A stretch of DNA of 64,000 nt, from assembly GCF_010907035.1 (NCBI RefSeq), contig NZ_QUMK01000023.1, forward strand, positions 1 to 64,000. The letters run 5' to 3'. The notes under the pieces are model-generated. The model worked only from the letters and a program-made list of their open reading frames with translations. It was not told where the DNA came from and made no database searches. Below, in pieces: positions 56,218 through 64,000 of this stretch; position 1 is the first letter of the stretch; every line of letters begins with the position of its first letter. Origin of the DNA: Rhodopseudomonas sp. BR0M22 (GTDB lineage Bacteria; Pseudomonadota; Alphaproteobacteria; Rhizobiales; Xanthobacteraceae). The position numbers and the translations under genes were made by a program.

Positions 56218-57456
56218 ATGCGCGAAAATTTTCTTCGAAATCTGCGTCTTCGGCGCACTTGGTGGATCGCTGCTGGTTGCTTGGCGGCCGTCGTTGCCGT
56301 GGGCGGTTACGAACTGGCTAAGCTCGAGCAGCCCGGGCGCGGCCACACCGATGTTTCCAGCCAGTCGCGCCGCAGTGCCGACCGCTACACCCCGACGCCG
56401 GCCGAATGGGCGAGTCTCACGATCGAGCCGGTGAGCGACCGCAGCTTCCGCGCCGAGCACGTCACCGAAGGCAAGATCGCGATCGACGAGGACCGCGCCA
56501 CCCCGGTGTTTTCGCCCTATGCGGGCCGGGTGACCAAACTGCTGGCGCGTCCCGGCGACCACGTCGCCAAGGGCCAGCCGCTGTTCACCATCGAGGCGCC
56601 GGACACGGTGCAGGCGCAGAACGATTTCATCACCGCCTCGACCGCGCTCAACAAAGCGAAGTCGCAGCTCGATCTGGCGCAGCTTCAGGACAAGCGCGCT
56701 CGCGATCTGTTCGAAGGCAAGGCGGTGCCGCTGAAGGATTATCAGCAGGCGCAGGCGACGCTGGTCAGCGCCCAGAACGATTTCCAGTCCGCGACCACTG
56801 CGCTCGAAGCCGCGCGCAACCGGCTGCGGATCGTCGGCCTCAGCGAGGCTGCGATCTCGGCATTCCAGGACAAGGGCAAAATCAACCCGGAGACCACTAT
56901 CGTGGCGCCGATCGCCGGCACCGTGGTGCAGCGCAAGGTCGGTCCAGGCCAATACGTCAACGCTGGCGCCAGCGATCCGGTCTACATGATCGGCGATCTG
57001 TCGACGGTGTGGCTCACCGCCTTCGTGCGCGAGAGCGAAGCTGCCGACGTTGAGGAAGGTCAGGATGTCAGCTTCAAGGTGCTGGCGCTGCCCGGCCGCA
57101 CGCTGACCGGCCGGATCGACTACGTCGCCGCCGCGATCGATCCGACCAGCCGCCGGCTGACGGTGCGTGCCACCATCGATAATCCCGGCGGTCTGCTGAA
57201 GCCGGAAATGTTCGCCAATGTCACGATCTACTCGCCGTCGGATCATCCGGCCGTCGGCGTGCCGCGCCAGGCGCTGATCTACGAAGGCGATCAGGTGCGG
57301 GTGTGGGTCGCCCATGACGACCGCTCGATCGAGCTGCGCACCGTGAAGCCCGGCCTGTCGGCCGGCAATCTCGTCGAGGTGATCGGCAATCTGCGGCCGG
57401 GCGAGAAAGTCGTGACCAAGGGCAGCCTGTTCATCGATCGCGCCGCGACCGGATAA
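56218..57456 (+). CDS. RND efflux periplasmic adaptor (membrane fusion protein), HME-like
   Basis: 412 residues from ATG 56218; an in-frame ATG 90 bases upstream gives a less family-like N-terminus. A membrane anchor (WWIAAGCLAAVVAVGGYELAKL) is followed by barrel-sandwich strands (PVFSPYAGRVTKLLARPGDHVAKGQPLFTIEAPD) and a long alpha-hairpin (~135-225: ALNKAKSQLDLAQLQDKRARDLFEGKAV). The second barrel half IVAPIAGTVVQRKVGPGQYV and a membrane-proximal domain (VGVPRQALIYEGDQVRVWV) follow. It is of the CusB/CzcB-like type and connects the RND pump encoded 156 bp downstream to an outer-membrane channel, perhaps the TolC protein at 61271. Confidence 0.9.
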   Translation: MRENFLRNLRLRRTWWIAAGCLAAVVAVGGYELAKLEQPGRGHTDVSSQSRRSADRYTPTPAEWASLTIEPVSDRSFRAEHVTEGKIAIDEDRATPVFSPYAGRVTKLLARPGDHVAKGQPLFTIEAPDTVQAQNDFITASTALNKAKSQLDLAQLQDKRARDLFEGKAVPLKDYQQAQATLVSAQNDFQSATTALEAARNRLRIVGLSEAAISAFQDKGKINPETTIVAPIAGTVVQRKVGPGQYVNAGASDPVYMIGDLSTVWLTAFVRESEAADVEEGQDVSFKVLALPGRTLTGRIDYVAAAIDPTSRRLTVRATIDNPGGLLKPEMFANVTIYSPSDHPAVGVPRQALIYEGDQVRVWVAHDDRSIELRTVKPGLSAGNLVEVIGNLRPGEKVVTKGSLFIDRAATG

Positions 57457-57612
57457 CTTGCGCTCCGACCTTCCGCGCCGTGCAGTTCTGCTGCCGGCGC
57501 GGCTTCCTTCTGCCCGTCGCCGCACCGTTCGTTCGAACCGCCCGCGCCGATGATCGACACACCCGCCGGACCCGCGTTTCGCAGCCTCGGCCTCCCTTGA
57601 AAGGTCCGGTCC

Positions 57613-60600
57613 ATGGGCCGCCTCGTCGAATTCGCGGTCAACCGCCGTTTCCTGATGCTCGCCCTGTTCGTGCTGGTGCTCGCCGGCGGGGTGGCGGCGT
57701 TCGAACATCTCAATATCGAAGCCTATCCCGATCCGACCCCGCCGATGGTCGACATCGTGACCCAGAGCCCAGGGCTGTCGGCCGAAGAAATCGAGCGCTA
57801 CATCACCATCCCGATCGAAACCCAGGTCTCCGGCATCAAGAACCTGAAGACGATCCGGACGATCTCGCTCTACGGCCTGTCCGACGTCAAACTGCAGTTC
57901 TCGTTCGACTACACCTACGAGCAGGCGCTGCAGCAGGTGCTCAACCGGTTGTCGCAGCTGCCGGCGCTGCCGGGCAACGCCCAGCCCGGCATCTCGCCGC
58001 TCAGCCCGATCGGTGAGATCTTCCGCTATCGGCTGGTCGGTCCGCCCGGCTACAGCGTGCTCGATCTGAAGACGCTGCAGGACTGGGTGTTGCAGCGCCG
58101 CTTCCGCGCCGTGCCCGGCGTGATCGACGTTACCGGCTGGGGCGGCAAGACCAAGACCTACGAGGTCCAGGTCGATTTCAACAAGCTGATCGCCTACGGC
58201 CTGACGCTGCCGCAGGTGCTGCAGGCCGTCTCCAATTCCAACATCAATGTCGGCGGCAACACCGTCGATATCGGCGCGCAATCGGCGGTGGTGCGCGGCG
58301 TCGGGCTGATCCGCTCGATCGACGATCTGTCCAACACCATGATTTCCTCGAATGGTGGTAATCCGGTGCTGGTCAAGGACGTCGCCAAGGTCAGCGTCGG
58401 CGAGAAGCCGCGGCTCGGCATCGCCGGCATCAACAACGACGACGACATCGTCCAGGGCATCGTGTTGATGCGGCGCGGCGAGCAGAGTTCGCCGACGATC
58501 GCGCGGGTCGAGGAGGCGGTCGCCAAGATCAACGCCTCCGGTGTGTTGCCGCCCGGCGTGCGGATCGAGCGGATCTACGACCGCAAGGATCTGATCGACA
58601 CCACCACCCACACCGTGCTGCACAACATGGTGGTCGGCATTTTGCTGATCGTGCTGCTGCAATGGGTGTTCCTCGGCGATCTGCGCAGCGCCCTGATCGT
58701 CGGCGCGACGATTCCGTTCGCGCTGTTCTTCGCGGTGATCATCCTGGTGCTGCGCGGCGAATCCGCCAACCTGTTGTCGGTCGGTGCGATCGATTTCGGT
58801 CTGATCGTCGACGCCACGGTGATCATGGTCGAGGCGATCTTCAGGCGGCTGTCGCACTCCACGGTGCTGTCACCGGAGGAGCGCAACGAGATCTCGGCCG
58901 AGACCATCATGGGGATGAAGAAACACGCGATCCGCTCGGCCGCCGCCGACGTGTCGCGTTCGATCTTCTTCGCCGCGGCGATCATCATTGCGGCGTTCCT
59001 GCCGCTGTTCACGTTGTCCGGCGTCGAGGGCAATATCTTCGGCCCGATGGCGCGGACCTACGCTTATGCGCTCGCCGGCGGCCTGCTGGCGACCTTCACG
59101 GTGACGCCGGCGCTCAGCGCCATCATCCTGCCGCATCATGTCAAGGAAACCGAGACCTGGCTGATGCGGATGCTGCACAAGCTGTACATGCCGTGGCTCG
59201 GCTGGGCGATGAAGAGCCGTCCGCTGGTGATGGCCGGCGCGGTGGGGCTGGTGCTGACCACGGTGATCGCCACCCGCTTCCTCGGGCTCGAATTCCTGCC
59301 CAAGCTGGAGGAAGGCAATCTCTGGATCCGCGCGACGTTGCCGCCGACGATTTCGCTCACCGAGGGCAACGGCTACGTCAACGACATGCGCAAGCTGATC
59401 GCCAGCTTCCCGGAGGTCGAGTCGGTGGTGTCGCAGCACGGCCGCCCCGACGACGGCACCGACGCCGCCGGCTTCTTCAATGCCGAGTTCTTCGCGCCGC
59501 TGAAGCCGGCCTCGCAATGGCCGGGCAGTCACGACAAGGACGAGCTCACCGCGCGGATGCTGAAGCAACTGCAGGCGAAATTCCCCGGCGTCGAGTTCAA
59601 CTTCTCGCAGTATCTGCAGGACAACGTTTCCGAGGCGGTGTCCGGCGTGAAGGGTGAGAACTCAATCAAGCTGTACGGCAACGATCTCAAGGCGCTCACC
59701 GAGACCGCCAACCAGATCAAGGCGGTGCTGGCGACCGTGGACGGCGTGAAGGATCTGGCGGTGTTCACTTCGCTCGGCCAGCCGACGATCCAGATCGACG
59801 TCAACCGGGAACGCGCCGCGCGCTACGGGCTGACGCCCGGTGACATCAACGCCACGATCCGCGTAGCGATCGGCGGCGACAGCGCCGGCGATCTGTACGA
59901 GCCCGGCAGCGACCGGCATTTTCCGATCATCGTCCGCCTGGCACCGGAATATCGCAAGAGCGCCGAGGCGATCCACAATCTACGGATCGGCGTGCAGGGG
60001 CCGAACGGCATCACCCAGATTCCGCTCAGCGAGCTCGCCGATATCCAGCTCGTCTCCGGCGCCGCCTACATCTATCGCGAGGATCAGGAACGCTATCTGC
60101 CGATCAAGTTCTCGGTGCGCGGGCGCGATCTCGGCAGCGCGATCCAGGAGGCGCAGGAGAAGGTTGCTGCGCAGGTGCAGTTGCCGCCGGGATCGCGGAT
60201 GGAATGGGTCGGCGAATTCGGCAATCTGCAGGACGCCATCAAGCGGCTGTCGATCGTGGTTCCCATCAGCCTCGCGCTGATCGGCGTGCTGCTGTTCTTC
60301 AACTTCGGTTCGTTGATCGACACGCTGTTGGCGATGAGCGTGATCCCGATGGCGATCTTCGGCGGTGTGATGGGGCTGCTCGTCAGCGGCATCCCGTTCA
60401 GTGTCTCGGCGGCGATCGGCTTCATCGCGCTGTTCGGCATCGCGGTGATGGATGGCATCATCATCCTGTCGCAGTACAATCAGCTCATCGACCAGGGACT
60501 CGATCGGGTCCGCGCGGTGATCCGCACGGGTGAGCTGCAATTGCGGCCGGTGTTGATGACCTGCGTGATCGCCGGTGTTGGCCTGCTGCCGGCGGCGATG

Positions 60601-60735
60601 TCGACTGGCATCGGCTCGCAGGTGCAGAAGCCGCTCGCGATCGTGGTGGTTACCGGCATGATGATGGCGCCAGGGGTGATTCTCATCACGCTGCCGGTTC
60701 TGATCTCGTACTTCTCCCGGCGGCGCGCCAACTAA
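57613..60735 (+). CDS. RND efflux pump, CusA/CzcA-like heavy-metal or cation branch
   Basis: 1040 residues, twelve membrane helices, two large periplasmic domains. The N-terminus MGRLVEFAVNRRFLMLALFVLVLAGGVAAFEHLNIEAYPDPTPPMVDIVTQSPGLSAEEIERYITIPIE (parts) is typical of the HME branch. The TM4 region reads DFGLIVDATVIMVEAIFRR: the key Asp and Glu of proton relay and metal selectivity in CzcA/CusA are kept, while the Asn after Glu is Ala. The pump uses proton flow to extrude its substrate through the adaptor from 56218 and an outer-membrane channel. There are no metal-sensor genes adjacent, so metal versus organic substrate is undecided. Confidence 0.93.
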   Translation: MGRLVEFAVNRRFLMLALFVLVLAGGVAAFEHLNIEAYPDPTPPMVDIVTQSPGLSAEEIERYITIPIETQVSGIKNLKTIRTISLYGLSDVKLQFSFDYTYEQALQQVLNRLSQLPALPGNAQPGISPLSPIGEIFRYRLVGPPGYSVLDLKTLQDWVLQRRFRAVPGVIDVTGWGGKTKTYEVQVDFNKLIAYGLTLPQVLQAVSNSNINVGGNTVDIGAQSAVVRGVGLIRSIDDLSNTMISSNGGNPVLVKDVAKVSVGEKPRLGIAGINNDDDIVQGIVLMRRGEQSSPTIARVEEAVAKINASGVLPPGVRIERIYDRKDLIDTTTHTVLHNMVVGILLIVLLQWVFLGDLRSALIVGATIPFALFFAVIILVLRGESANLLSVGAIDFGLIVDATVIMVEAIFRRLSHSTVLSPEERNEISAETIMGMKKHAIRSAAADVSRSIFFAAAIIIAAFLPLFTLSGVEGNIFGPMARTYAYALAGGLLATFTVTPALSAIILPHHVKETETWLMRMLHKLYMPWLGWAMKSRPLVMAGAVGLVLTTVIATRFLGLEFLPKLEEGNLWIRATLPPTISLTEGNGYVNDMRKLIASFPEVESVVSQHGRPDDGTDAAGFFNAEFFAPLKPASQWPGSHDKDELTARMLKQLQAKFPGVEFNFSQYLQDNVSEAVSGVKGENSIKLYGNDLKALTETANQIKAVLATVDGVKDLAVFTSLGQPTIQIDVNRERAARYGLTPGDINATIRVAIGGDSAGDLYEPGSDRHFPIIVRLAPEYRKSAEAIHNLRIGVQGPNGITQIPLSELADIQLVSGAAYIYREDQERYLPIKFSVRGRDLGSAIQEAQEKVAAQVQLPPGSRMEWVGEFGNLQDAIKRLSIVVPISLALIGVLLFFNFGSLIDTLLAMSVIPMAIFGGVMGLLVSGIPFSVSAAIGFIALFGIAVMDGIIILSQYNQLIDQGLDRVRAVIRTGELQLRPVLMTCVIAGVGLLPAAMSTGIGSQVQKPLAIVVVTGMMMAPGVILITLPVLISYFSRRRAN

Positions 60736-60934
60736 TCGGCGCGCCGGCCATTCGCGCTCCCTCGTAGTAACGCGAGTAGGAGTTTTCCGGGTGTGGCGAG
60801 ATCGTGTTGAAAATACGCGATAACTGCGTTCGTTAGTTTGTGACAGTGTGGTGACGTCGGGGCGCGTCGATGGATCACAGCCGCAGCTTGACCTGGGTCA
60901 ATGAGGGCAGGCGAGGTCGTGGCACCATTCAACT

Positions 60935-61192
60935 ATGACCAAGCTCCTGGTTTACCGATGTCCTCAGAACGGTCTGATGACTCAGACCTGGATCGCTGAC
61001 GAAGTCGTTGGCGGGGAGCGGTCGACCTACGAGCAGGTGTTCTGTCTGGCGTGCTCGCAGCAGCATTTCATCAGCCTCGCGACGGGGCGCGCGCTCGGCG
61101 ACAGCGCTGCGGTGAGGACCGCGACCGGCAGTCCGGCGATTCCGCCGCGCGATCAGCGCTCGCCGATGCTGGCATTGCCGCCGGAAGCTTAA
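60935..61192 (+). CDS. Small conserved hypothetical protein, Cys pairs
   Basis: 85 residues. It has a Cys at LVYRCPQNG and a CxxC at VFCLACSQQHF with a nearby His, which could bind zinc as a short ribbon. The rest (GRALGDSAAVRTATGSPAIPPR) is likely unstructured. No strong ribosome site is visible, but codon use is like its neighbours and an 85-codon frame starting MTKLLVYRCP is plausible. It lies between the RND pump and the convergent TolC-type gene. No function can be assigned. Confidence 0.55.
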   Translation: MTKLLVYRCPQNGLMTQTWIADEVVGGERSTYEQVFCLACSQQHFISLATGRALGDSAAVRTATGSPAIPPRDQRSPMLALPPEA

Positions 61193-61270
61193 GGTTCCGG
61201 ACCTCGGCGCGCTCGACGGCGATCCGTTCAAAGTCTCTGTTGGAGCGTTACGCGGCGGTTGCTCTTCGCC

Positions 61271-62689
61271 TTACTGCCCCGACGGGGTACGCAGGCCGTG
61301 CCAAGCGTCGCGGACCTGGTGGTAGTGCACTTCCGGCAGATAGTCTGGCGTGTTCAGGCCGAGGGACTGGACGTCGAGCCGACCGATTGCGCTGAGCAGA
61401 GTATAGGAGGCGACGACGCGGTCGCGCTGCGCGCCGATCAGCCGCGCCCGTGCCTGGATCACGTCCTGCTGCGAGTTGAGCACGTCGACGGTGGTGCGCT
61501 GGCCGCCCTGTGCTTCGCGGCCGACGCCCTGCAACGCTATCTCGGCAGCGCGAACTTCGGATTCCGCGGCGCTGACGGCGATCTTGGCACCCTCGTTCGA
61601 TACCCAGGCGCCGATCGCAGCGGTGCGGCTCTGGTTGCGCACCAGATCGAGCACCGATCGGCTCTGCGCGGCCAGCTCCTTGGATTGCCGGGTCTGCGAG
61701 GCCGCGGTGCCGCCGTCGTAGATCGGCGCGTTGATCTGGCCGATCACTGAGGCCTGATCGGTGCCGTAGGTGCCGAGCGTCGAATCCGCCTGACGACTGC
61801 GGCTGGCGCTGCCCTGCAGGGTCACGGTCGGCAGCAGCGAACCTTCTGCCACCTTGATCGTGGTGCTGGCGACGTCGACGTCGTAGCTCGCCGCCAGTAC
61901 CGCCGGGTTGCCCTTCGCCGCCAGGGCGATCGCATCCTCGCGGCTGCGCGGCAGCAGCCGGTCGATCGGGGAGGCCGGGCTGAGTCTATCCGGCGCACTG
62001 CCGATCACCGCCGCGTAAGTCGCTTGACTGATGGCGAGATTGACTTCGGCAGCGTTGAGGTCGGCGCGGCCGCGGCTGAGCCGGGCTTCGGCCTGGGCGG
62101 TGTCGGTCGGGGTGACGTCCCCGGCGTTCAGCCGCTTCTTGGTGATGTCGAGGGTCTGGCTGAGAAAGTCGACGTTGGCCTTCTGCGCCGCGACCAGGGC
62201 CTGATTGGCAAGCACGTTGGTATAAGCTGTGACGGCATCGAGCAGTACGCCCTGGCCGACATTGCGCAGCGCTTCACGGCCCGACTTCACCTGCAGTTCG
62301 GCGACGCGCACGCTGTTGGCGGTGCGGAAGCCGTTGAACAGCGTCTGCGTTACGGTGACGCCGATCGTCCAGGGCTTCAGCGTATCGCTTTGAAAGGTGT
62401 TGCTGGGGAGCAGGTTGCGCACCTGCTGGAGGCCCGCCCCGAGCGAAGCTATCAGCTGCGGCCGGTAGCCGGCGAGCGCCTGCGGGACGTTTTCGTCGGT
62501 GGCGCGCTGGCGGGCGCGCTCGGCGATCAGTTGCGGGTTGGACTGGTACGCCTTCACCAGCGCGTCGGATAGTCCTTCGGCCGACACTGGGCCGGCCGCT
62601 GCGACGCCGATCGCGGCGGTGACCCCGAGGGTCCATGCCGAACGATGTGCGCGCTGCGCGCTGCCAACGAGTCTCGTCCACCAAACCAT
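61271..62689 (-). CDS. TolC-family outer-membrane efflux protein
   Basis: 472 residues from ATG 62689 (AGGAGG twelve bases upstream; a start at 62713 is possible). Signal peptide: hydrophobic TLGVTAAIGVAAAGPVSA, cleaved before EGLSDALVKAYQ. Two repeated OEP domains follow: LVKAYQSNPQLIAERARQRATDENVPQALAGYRPQL and LAAKGNPAVLAASYDVDVA, with the long coiled helices (LNAAEVNLAISQATYAAVIG; AAESEVRAAEIALQGVGREAQGG). The trimeric channel spans the outer membrane and periplasm for efflux or type I secretion. It is convergent with the RND pump gene rather than in one operon, so pairing is likely but not shown. Confidence 0.92.
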   Translation of the reverse strand: MVWWTRLVGSAQRAHRSAWTLGVTAAIGVAAAGPVSAEGLSDALVKAYQSNPQLIAERARQRATDENVPQALAGYRPQLIASLGAGLQQVRNLLPSNTFQSDTLKPWTIGVTVTQTLFNGFRTANSVRVAELQVKSGREALRNVGQGVLLDAVTAYTNVLANQALVAAQKANVDFLSQTLDITKKRLNAGDVTPTDTAQAEARLSRGRADLNAAEVNLAISQATYAAVIGSAPDRLSPASPIDRLLPRSREDAIALAAKGNPAVLAASYDVDVASTTIKVAEGSLLPTVTLQGSASRSRQADSTLGTYGTDQASVIGQINAPIYDGGTAASQTRQSKELAAQSRSVLDLVRNQSRTAAIGAWVSNEGAKIAVSAAESEVRAAEIALQGVGREAQGGQRTTVDVLNSQQDVIQARARLIGAQRDRVVASYTLLSAIGRLDVQSLGLNTPDYLPEVHYHQVRDAWHGLRTPSGQ

Positions 62690-62886
62690 GCGGTCCCGCG
62701 CCCTCCTGGACATCCGCCCCGCGATGCCTGCGCGTTTGTAGAACGCGGTGCAGCGCGAGGCAATCAGCGGGCGGGAAAGCCTGTGCTTGGCTGCCGAGGT
62801 GTTGTGATGCGGCAACGCTGCGACGATCGGGCGCGCGGCTTCGTGCGCGCTTTTGGCCGCCGCAGTCGCGATCCGTCAGCCTGCTG

Positions 62887-63666
62887 TCAGCGGTTCTGAT
62901 TGTTCGGCTTGCGCTTCTCGATGAACGCCGCCATGCCCTCGGCGCGGTCTTCCAGCGCGAAGGTCGAGCGGAACAGGTCGCGCTCGACGGCGAGGCCTTC
63001 GGCCAGCGTGGTTTCCAGCGCACGGTTCACCGCGCTCTTGGCCATCGCCGCAGTCGGGCGCGACATCGTGGCGATCTTCTCGGCCGCGCCGATCGCTTCT
63101 TCCATCAGCTTGTCGGCCGGCACGATGCGGCTGACGAGGCCGGAGCGCTCGGCTTCCTGCGCGTCCATCATCCGCCCGGTCAGGCACAGATCCATCGCTT
63201 TGTACTTGCCGATCGCGCGGGTCAGACGCTGCGTACCGCCGATGCCCGGAATCGTGCCGAGGGTGATTTCGGGCTGGCCGAACTTCGCATTGTCGGCGGC
63301 GATGATGATGTCACACATCATCGCCAGTTCGCAGCCGCCGCCGAGCGCGTAGCCGGCGACCGCCGCGACGGTCGGCTTGCGGCAGCGTGCCAGCCGGTCG
63401 CCGCCGATCGAGGTGAAGTCCTCGTTGAACATGTCGATGAAGCCCTTCGGCTGCATCTCCTTGATGTCGGCGCCGGCGGCGAACGCCTTCTCGCTGCCGG
63501 TGATCAGGATGCATCCGATCGCATCGTCGGCTTCGAGATCTTCGACCGCCGCGCCGATCTCGCGGAACACGCCGAACGACAGCGCATTCAGCATCTTCGG
63601 GCGGTTGAGCTTGATGATGCCGACCGCGTTCTGACGCTCGACGATGATGAATTCGAATGTGCTCAT
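62887..63666 (-). CDS. Enoyl-CoA hydratase, classical ECHS1/PaaF type
   Basis: 259 residues. Textbook crotonase features: [20 protein letters not shown] and [51 protein letters not shown] (parts), with both catalytic acids, Glu in GGGCEL and Glu in GQPEI. It hydrates trans-2-enoyl-CoA to L-3-hydroxyacyl-CoA in beta-oxidation or phenylacetate-type pathways. Unlike the crotonase at 1989, both acids are intact. It stands alone between tolC-type and hypothetical genes, so a housekeeping beta-oxidation role is likely. Confidence 0.93.
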   Translation of the reverse strand: MSTFEFIIVERQNAVGIIKLNRPKMLNALSFGVFREIGAAVEDLEADDAIGCILITGSEKAFAAGADIKEMQPKGFIDMFNEDFTSIGGDRLARCRKPTVAAVAGYALGGGCELAMMCDIIIAADNAKFGQPEITLGTIPGIGGTQRLTRAIGKYKAMDLCLTGRMMDAQEAERSGLVSRIVPADKLMEEAIGAAEKIATMSRPTAAMAKSAVNRALETTLAEGLAVERDLFRSTFALEDRAEGMAAFIEKRKPNNQNR

Positions 63667-63752
63667 GATGCATGTCCCCGGGAAGGCCGACCGCGGCCGC
63701 GGGCAATCTGCCCGCTGACGTTCGCGGCTTCAAGGGGTGGGCGCTCGCGCCG

Positions 63753-64000
63753 TCAGGCCATGAACATGCGCGCCGCGGAGGCGAGGGTCAGAAGGCCGCC
63801 TGCGGCGATGAAGATCTTGCCGATCAACGAGGCCTTGTCCCAGGCATCGTCGCGTCCAGTGGCTTGCGTCTGGGCTTGCTGCTGAGCCTGCGCGACCGTG
63901 GCGGCTTCGCTGGCCGCGGGCTGCTGCTGAACCTGAGCCTGCATTTGCGGCGCGTCGGTCGCGGCGCGGTCGAGATCGTTGACCTGATCGGCGGCGACCA
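63753..64000 (-). CDS. Hypothetical protein with C-terminal membrane helix, cut by window end
   Basis: The frame is open to the window edge and no start is fixed inside. It reads VAADQVNDLDRAATDAPQMQ, then a Gln/Ala-rich stretch (~20 residues: QVQQQPAASEAATVAQAQQQ), and ends with SLIGKIFIAAGGLLTLASAARMFMA, one membrane helix at the C-terminus, so the visible part is a tail-anchored type. The internal Met at 63944 is probably not the start because upstream residues keep good codon use. Function unknown. Confidence 0.6.
   Translation of the reverse strand, partial: VAADQVNDLDRAATDAPQMQAQVQQQPAASEAATVAQAQQQAQTQATGRDDAWDKASLIGKIFIAAGGLLTLASAARMFMA

Noticed and set aside
56137-58857. A 906-codon minus-strand frame
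   Set aside because: It is antisense to the RND adaptor and pump genes, has a shadow-type composition (many His, Arg, Asp, Gln) and matches no family.

Overview
The window looks like a piece of a Rhodopseudomonas palustris chromosome, close to strain CGA009/TIE-1. It is GC-rich alphaproteobacterial DNA. A pobA - tarPQM - UPF0311 gene - couAB - thioesterase - couP - GGDEF gene - ABC genes - couR order matches, from memory, the characterised p-coumarate uptake and degradation locus of CGA009 (about RPA1781-RPA1794). A GAAC-N7-GAAC alphaproteobacterial SOS box precedes an imuA-imuB-dnaE2 cassette. I found no tRNA, rRNA, CRISPR array, transposase or prophage gene.

Layout. 1-4.5 kb: acyl-CoA metabolism (a ligase cut by the window edge, a dienoyl-CoA-reductase-like SDR, a crotonase, a second ligase). 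4.5-9.4 kb: a hybrid sensor kinase, then a yeiE-yeiH pair. 9.7-15.6 kb: a membrane protein, ppc, an SMR exporter and an unusual inner-membrane OmpA-domain protein. 15.9-20.9 kb: an SDR, SCP2-type thiolase and DUF35 set, an amidase and a hotdog thioesterase. 21.1-36.2 kb: the aromatic-acid locus. TarPQM (TRAP) and a CouPSTU-type ABC system import hydroxycinnamates. CouB makes the CoA thioester, CouA removes the side chain as acetyl-CoA, a 4HBT-type thioesterase could release 4-hydroxybenzoate, and PobA hydroxylates it to protocatechuate. CouR is the repressor. One operator-like dyad (GTTATA-N3-TATAAC) occurs before couA and between pobA and tarP, and a weaker copy lies between the ABC genes and couR.

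36.2-43.3 kb: a CPA2 antiporter, a DUF3124 protein, an adenylate cyclase with a c-type-heme CxxCH motif in its sensor region, a glycerate kinase and an orphan ABC binding protein. 43.5-52.6 kb: a DNA-damage island. A DUF4130-UdgX fusion and a radical SAM/HhH protein point left, and imuA-imuB-dnaE2 points right, with the SOS box in the gap between them. 52.6-64 kb: an atypical NAD-epimerase with a divergent LysR regulator, a class III CoA-transferase, an RND adaptor and pump, a TolC-type outer-membrane channel, a classical enoyl-CoA hydratase and a hypothetical protein cut by the window end.

Palindromic repeats of about 80-120 bp whose ends read GTCAT...ATGAC fill many intergenic spaces. One 88-bp copy sits in frame inside dnaE2. 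The strongest leads are this in-gene repeat, the shared CouR-like operator, the UdgX/radical-SAM pair facing the mutasome across an SOS box, and the putative heme-sensing cyclase.
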